Assembly (NCBI GenBank): GCA_964495825.1
Contig: CAZBWI010000046.1
Span: 1-22,372, forward strand
Direction: 5' to 3'
Length of the DNA stretch: 22,372 nt
From: CAJBLF01 sp964495825
Lineage (GTDB): Bacteria > Patescibacteriota > Gracilibacteria > Absconditabacterales > Absconditicoccaceae
The translations under genes and the position numbers were made by a program. Positions within the stretch are counted from its first letter, which is position 1, and every line of letters starts with the position of its first letter. Positions 18,198 through 22,372 of this stretch are shown piece after piece. The notes under the pieces are model-generated. The model did no database searches. It saw only the letters and a program-made list of their open reading frames with translations, and had not been told where the DNA came from.

Positions 18198-20618
18198 ATG
18201 ATAAGGTCCGTATCTCATCATAAAAGTTTTGACCAGAGATTGGAGCATCGATTGCAATCCAACAGATTTTTGAGATTTATCAAAGTGACCAAAGACTTTT
18301 ATCTGCTTTGTTTTTTTGCAGCACTCTTTCTTATTCTGATCTTGAGATTATTCTATCTTCAGATTATCAGACATGGATATTATGACAATCTTCTTAACCA
18401 ACAACATGTGAGCGAAACATCATTGAAAGCAAAAAGAGGAAATATCTTCACTGATGATAAAGCTGGTAAACATATCCAACTGACAGATAATATTACTATG
18501 TATAATATTTTCGTTGATCCAAAATTTATACGAGACAAGGAAAATTTTATAAATATCATCACTCCTGTAGTTTATAAACATTTCTGCAAACTCTATGGTA
18601 TGCAAGAAATGACTACATTACAATGTATCAAAAACATAGAAATCTTTACACAAACACAGATTATTCCTCCAAAGCCACAATTCTTTTATTATGGAAGTGG
18701 TATTATTTCTTCATGACGATATATTTTTGATCAGACCTGATATGATCTTCAACTCCAGCAGATACTTAGCGGATTCAACGAAACCATCGCACAAGGACTT
18801 ATCAAAACTAGACTCAATAATATGATCTACATTGGTATCAAACCAAAAAATTATCTCTGATTTTTTGCAAATTCAAATTTTCTTGCTGAGCTTGCTAAAC
18901 TCAATCTCGATTATGTAGATATCCAAAATACAAACTACGTATATATAGTACCGACTAAGGTAAATAACGTCAATAAAGATATTATCCCCGTCAAAAAATT
19001 ACTACAGATGTACTGATATCTAGATAAATTCCCAAATTTAGAAAAATCATTTTATCAGCAAGAAAATAGGTATGTCAAAATCATCTCTGATGCAAATCCT
19101 CTGATCGCTCAAGAAATCAAAGACCTAAAACTCAAATATTATCAAGTCCGTTCCAAAGACAAGATACCACTCCTCCATGGTTTAGGTATGGAATCCTATA
19201 TCAAGAGATACTATCAATATGGTTCGTTCCTTTCCAATGTCCTGTGATTTGTAGACAAAAATAATAATGCATATTATGGTATAGAGCAATATTTTGATGA
19301 TGTCTTGCGTGGGAAGGATGGGAAAATTGTAGGACGCGCATCTGCATGGATTGGTCCTGTAGGAGCTAATGAATTTGAATTGGAACAAGCACAGGATGGA
19401 AATGATATTTATCTTACTATCGATATCGGTATCCAAAAAGAAGTCGAAAGCATTATCAAAAAATATCATGATATCCTCAGGGATGATTCTATCAGTGTAT
19501 TGGTCTACGATCCTTTCCATGGACATATAAAAGCATCAGCGAGTTATCCTTCGTATAATCCGAACAATTATAATGATGCATTCACATTGCAGCCGTTATG
19601 ACCTGAATATCAGTATCTGATCGATGATCTTAGTTATGTGGAGAATCCTGTATACATCAATACATGAGGAGAATATAAACTTGCTACCAGCTATGAAAGA
19701 GTAGATACTACTATTCCTAAATATGTGGCTAAGAATATTTTTGGACCTCAGGTGCTTGTAGACAAAAACATCTCGATGGCATATGAACCGTGAAGTGTTT
19801 TCAAAGCATTTACAGTCGCTATTGGCCTTGATACCGATGAAATAAGATTTTATGATCCATATAATGACCCTGGTAAGGTGCAAGTAGGTCCATTTACTAT
19901 CAAAAATGCTGATGATGCATGTATGGGGAATCGAAATTTTCTGCATGCATTCGTACGATCATGCAATGTCGGAATGGTTAGGATAGCACAGAAACTCGGT
20001 AAAGAAGTATTTTATAATTATGTAGACAAACTTGGATTTGGGAAAATTACCTGAATAGAATTAGCTAATGAAGATGCTTGATTCGTCGAGTCCGTAACTT
20101 CTGTTTCTGATGCAAGGTTTTTTAACAATACCTTTGGTCAATGACTTTTAGTAACCCCCATACAGATTGCTGCAGCCTATGGTGCTACGGTGAATGGATG
20201 ATATTATGTACAACCTACTATCATCAAAGGCGTTTATGACAAAAAAACCGATACCTATCATGCCACTACTACTAAAATAACAAAACAGATCTTCAGACCA
20301 GAGACTGCTGAAGCATTGAAAGTATGACTTTTTAGTGTCATGGAACAAAATCCTGAATTGAAATATGCTAAAGTCGAATGATATGATTTAGGCGGCAAGA
20401 CATGAACATCACAGATTTCCTACAAAGGGAAATATCAGAAAGGTATCTGACGAACGAATGGATCTTTCGTAGGAATTATCACCAAAGACGATCCACAATA
20501 TGTCATTGTCATCCAAGTACGTAGACCAAGACAGAATCAATGGTGATTTGCTACAGCAGGGAAAATCTTTGGTGAAATAGCAAAATTCATCATCAACTAT
20601 TCATTGATAGAAAAATAA
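18198..20618 (+). CDS. Class B penicillin-binding protein (FtsI/PBP2-type transpeptidase)
   Basis: An 806-residue protein that crosslinks peptidoglycan strands at the outer face of the membrane. It has a short cytoplasmic N-terminus, one membrane segment (about residues 35-55: LLCFFAALFLILILRLFYLQ) and the class-B start motif SLKAKRGNIFTD, here lacking the usual arginine between Lys and Ala. A long dimerisation region follows. The transpeptidase domain has SVFK (nucleophile Ser533, in EPGSVFKAF), SCN (Ser588) and KTG (Lys734 in GGKTGTSQIS). The glycine before the nucleophile Ser (19791-19793) and the glycine of KTG (20403-20405) are both UGA. Many other UGA codons follow residue 173, so standard reading gives only an N-terminal stub. 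At 806 residues it is longer than typical FtsI (about 590) or PBP2 (about 630), mostly in the region before the transpeptidase domain. FtsI versus PBP2 cannot be decided here. Confidence 0.93.
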
Positions 20619-20806
20619 AAAACTGTCATGTATCCGTGCCGGATATGTATTTGGACTTCGTCCGTACTTTATTCCTCGGGAATATAATTAATACCAATTC
20701 AATTATACGAACGAAGTGAGTACATCCCTAACATCGTTGATTGAGTTGAAAAAAGAATTGTATTCCATACATTGTCCTAGAGTATTTTATATTATTATTA
20801 ATCAGT
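20619..20806. other. Structured intergenic spacer before ybaB
   Basis: Three small hairpins follow in series: TATCCG-TGC-CGGATA (20631-20645), GGAC-TTC-GTCC (20653-20663) and ATTCC-TCG-GGAAT (20671-20683). None has a T-tract, so they are not simple terminators. They could be an RNA leader, a 3' processing signal or repeat remnants. No tRNA fold was recognised. Confidence 0.4.
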
Positions 20807-21169
20807 ATGTTTGGAAAATTAGGAGAACTCAAGAAGATGTACGATAAGTACAAGACCTTACAGAAAGCATTAAAAAATCTCGTCATAAGAGCAAAAGAAG
20901 GAAAATTCATATGATCCGATGGCACAGAACAGGATGCTATCGTCGTTGATATCAGCGGAGAAATGAAATTGAAAGAATTACATATCAATGATGATACCTT
21001 ATTGAGTCCAAATAAAAAATCAGAGCTCGAATGACTTATCACCAAATGTTTTCAAAAAGCTCAAGAAAAAGCTCAGGAAATCGTCGGAGAAAAAACAAAA
21101 GAGATCCTCTGAGTAGATCCTTCTGATATGGCTAGCATGTTATGAGGATGAATACCTGGAATGAACTAA
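20807..21169 (+). CDS. YbaB/EbfC-family nucleoid-associated protein
   Basis: A 120-residue small DNA-binding protein, usually a dimer, often encoded beside dnaX-recR. It begins MFGKLGELKKMYDKYKTLQK, the family's N-terminal amphipathic helix. A central strand pair (DAIVVDISGEMKLKELHIN) and a C-terminal helix ending in a glycine-rich tail (MASMLGGGIPGMN) follow. Five UGA codons encode Gly, including two in the GGG tail. It lacks the usual dnaX/recR neighbours here. A hairpin terminator follows at 21203. The family call rests on length, helix pattern and the Gly/Met-rich tail. Confidence 0.85.
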
Positions 21170-21202
21170 AAAACTAATAAATACAGCATACCGCTAGAGC
21201 TT

Positions 21203-21234
21203 TGTAGTGATATAGTATATACTACAGTTTTTTT
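21203..21234 (+). terminator. Rho-independent terminator after ybaB
   Basis: The stem TGTAGT (21203-21208) / ACTACA (21221-21226), extended by a G-T pair, is followed by G and seven T on the plus strand. It lies 33 bases past the ybaB-family stop, in the gap before convergent ispH. Confidence 0.65.
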
Positions 21235-21257
21235 ATTATTCATTATCAATCTGTATC

Positions 21258-22166
21258 TTACTGAAGTTCCAACATTTTCGGTTCATAACCGTGATTTTTG
21301 TAATAATCGAAAACTTCTTTGATATCCTCTATCGGTGTAGAAGCACCTCAAGTAATAGCAACGGTATCATGTGCAAATAATTCTTCTTTTGGATATTTGA
21401 GAATATCATCCAACGATTCTCCATACAAACTTTTCTTCTTATTTTTGATTCCTATGTTGTAGAGTTCTCTAGTGTTATTACTTTCTTTCCCTCCTATCAC
21501 TATAAACGTCTCAAACTTTTTGAGATTTTGAAGAACGACTTCCTGTCTTTCATATGTTGCTTTGCAAACGTCGGAGGTTGTAGGCAATGTCGCTTGAGAA
21601 TATTGTTGTTTAATTTCATGAAAAATCTCTTGAACGTGAGAAAAATTGAGTGTTGTCTGCGATAAAACCGCAATTTTTGTTGCTGTATCTATCTGTGGAA
21701 TAGATGCTGTATCCTGAAACACATATGATATTCATCCCTGTGATTCGATATATGCTAAAACATTCTTTCCTTCTTGATGATGTTCTTTTCCCACATAAAA
21801 GAATGTTGTAATTCCTTGTCTGATGAATCCATCGATTTCCGCATAAATCTTACTAACAAATGGACACTCAAGATTATATACTGCTTTGAATTTTTGTCTG
21901 GCTTTGGTAAGTACTTGCCTATTTGTCCCGTGAGCAGAGAACACAACAATTGCAGTAGAATATGGTATTTCTTCTATGGTTTCTACAAATATCACTCCCT
22001 TCTTTTCAAATTCTTTGGTGACTTTGGGATTGTGTACTAATGCGTGTACGCAGAAAATTTGCTCTTTCGGATGATGCAAAACAATATCCTCGAGTTGATC
22101 TATAGACCTTTTGACACCGAAACAAAAGCTTGAAGGAGTGAGATAATATACGATTTTCATATACAT
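21258..22166 (-). CDS. ispH: 4-hydroxy-3-methylbut-2-enyl diphosphate reductase
   Basis: A 302-residue [4Fe-4S] enzyme, last step of the MEP pathway, making isopentenyl and dimethylallyl diphosphate. The three cluster cysteines are in place: Cys15 (SFCFGVKRS), Cys101 (NLECPFVSK) and Cys201 (SDVCKATYERQ). Other family stretches are HALVHNPKV, FSAHGTN, VIGGKESNNT and the C-terminal GGASTP. UGA-Gly occurs near 21730 and at 21348-21350 (first Gly of TGGASTP), so standard reading cuts the gene into two ORFs. The start could be the ATG at 22166 or a second ATG two codons later. In many Candidate Phyla Radiation genomes isoprenoid synthesis is incomplete; no other MEP gene is in the window. Confidence 0.95.
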
Positions 22167-22254
22167 CTATCATACTATAAAATATATTTTTTTGTTCTGT
22201 TTTGATTATAGGATATTCTCCTTATATTTTCAAGTTGTTATAGCAAAGTAGAAT

Positions 22255-22287
22255 TGTCAGTAGATTTCCAAAAATAGAATTGTCAGT
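22255..22287. repeat. Right-edge repeat pair, inverted relative to the left edge
   Basis: TGTCAGT occurs at 22255-22261 and 22281-22287, with AGATTTCCAAAAATAGAAT between. Its reverse complement (ACTGACA, ATTCTATTTTTGGAAATCT, ACTGACA) closely matches 74-105 at the left edge, sharing both boxes and TCTATTTTTG. After it, an open frame in code 25 starts at ATG 22322 and runs off the window (17 codons, two UGA). It is too short to identify. Confidence 0.5.
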
Positions 22288-22372
22288 TTTATCTTGATAC
22301 AAGTTTCGTGAATTGTAGCTCATGCGATCATGAGAATATCTTTATATGACCGTACATTGATTCTTTTATAGT

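Noticed and set aside
20619..20806. tRNA gene
   Set aside because: The hairpins are too short and there is no acceptor stem, anticodon loop or T-loop pattern.
196..22166. UGA as tryptophan (code 4) or selenocysteine
   Set aside because: The UGA positions match conserved Gly (KTG, GLGNPG, GGASTP), Trp is encoded by UGG in the same genes, and UGA is far too frequent for Sec.

Overview
The window reads as chromosomal DNA of a Candidate Phyla Radiation bacterium that translates UGA as glycine (genetic code 25; Gracilibacteria/BD1-5 or Absconditabacteria/SR1). Under the standard code most of its genes look shattered. Read with UGA=Gly they join into full-length, in-frame proteins, and many UGA codons fall on invariant glycines: the PBP KTG motif, the Pth GLGNPG motif, IF-2, DnaE and IspH. 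Trp is still encoded by UGG in the same genes, which argues against UGA=Trp. The DNA is AT-rich, most genes lack a clear Shine-Dalgarno sequence, and no tRNA, rRNA or CRISPR array was recognised.

Layout. 1-195: repeat-rich left edge with a palindrome and ACTGACA boxes. 196-1086 (+): TIM-barrel protein of the sugar isomerase/epimerase type. 1205-1405 (-): small hypothetical ORF. 1475-2710 (-): trigger factor. 2711-3296: no gene, several nested inverted repeats and a terminator. 3297-4853 (-): secreted Bacteroidetes-style protein with a type IX secretion (Por) C-terminal tail, with no UGA codon at all and a foreign look. 4975-6513 (-): membrane-anchored, glycine-rich, YadA-head/tail-fibre-like adhesin with about 20 UGA codons. 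6855-9179 (+): IF-2. 9312-9845 (+): peptidyl-tRNA hydrolase, convergent with and overlapping ligA. 9837-17322 (-): a run of dnaE (without PHP domain), a DHH phosphoesterase, a polyprenyl glycosylphosphotransferase and ligA. 17478-17876 (-): T4SS-pilin-like small membrane protein. 18198-20618 (+): class B penicillin-binding protein. 20807-21169 (+): YbaB/EbfC. 21258-22166 (-): IspH. 22167-22372: repeat-bearing right edge.

Most genes are housekeeping: translation initiation and peptidyl-tRNA recycling (infB, pth), folding (tig), replication and ligation (dnaE, ligA), nucleotide/oligonucleotide turnover (DHH), cell wall (PBP) and isoprenoid synthesis (ispH). The surface-related genes are the fibre-like adhesin, the T9SS-tailed protein, the pilin-like protein and the sugar-phosphate transferase. 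They would suit an epibiotic or predatory cell that contacts a host, but that lifestyle is inferred. The points most worth following up are the UGA-free T9SS-type gene inside a recoded genome, the DnaE that starts after the PHP domain, the UGA-rich adhesin, and the related inverted repeats at the two ends of the window.
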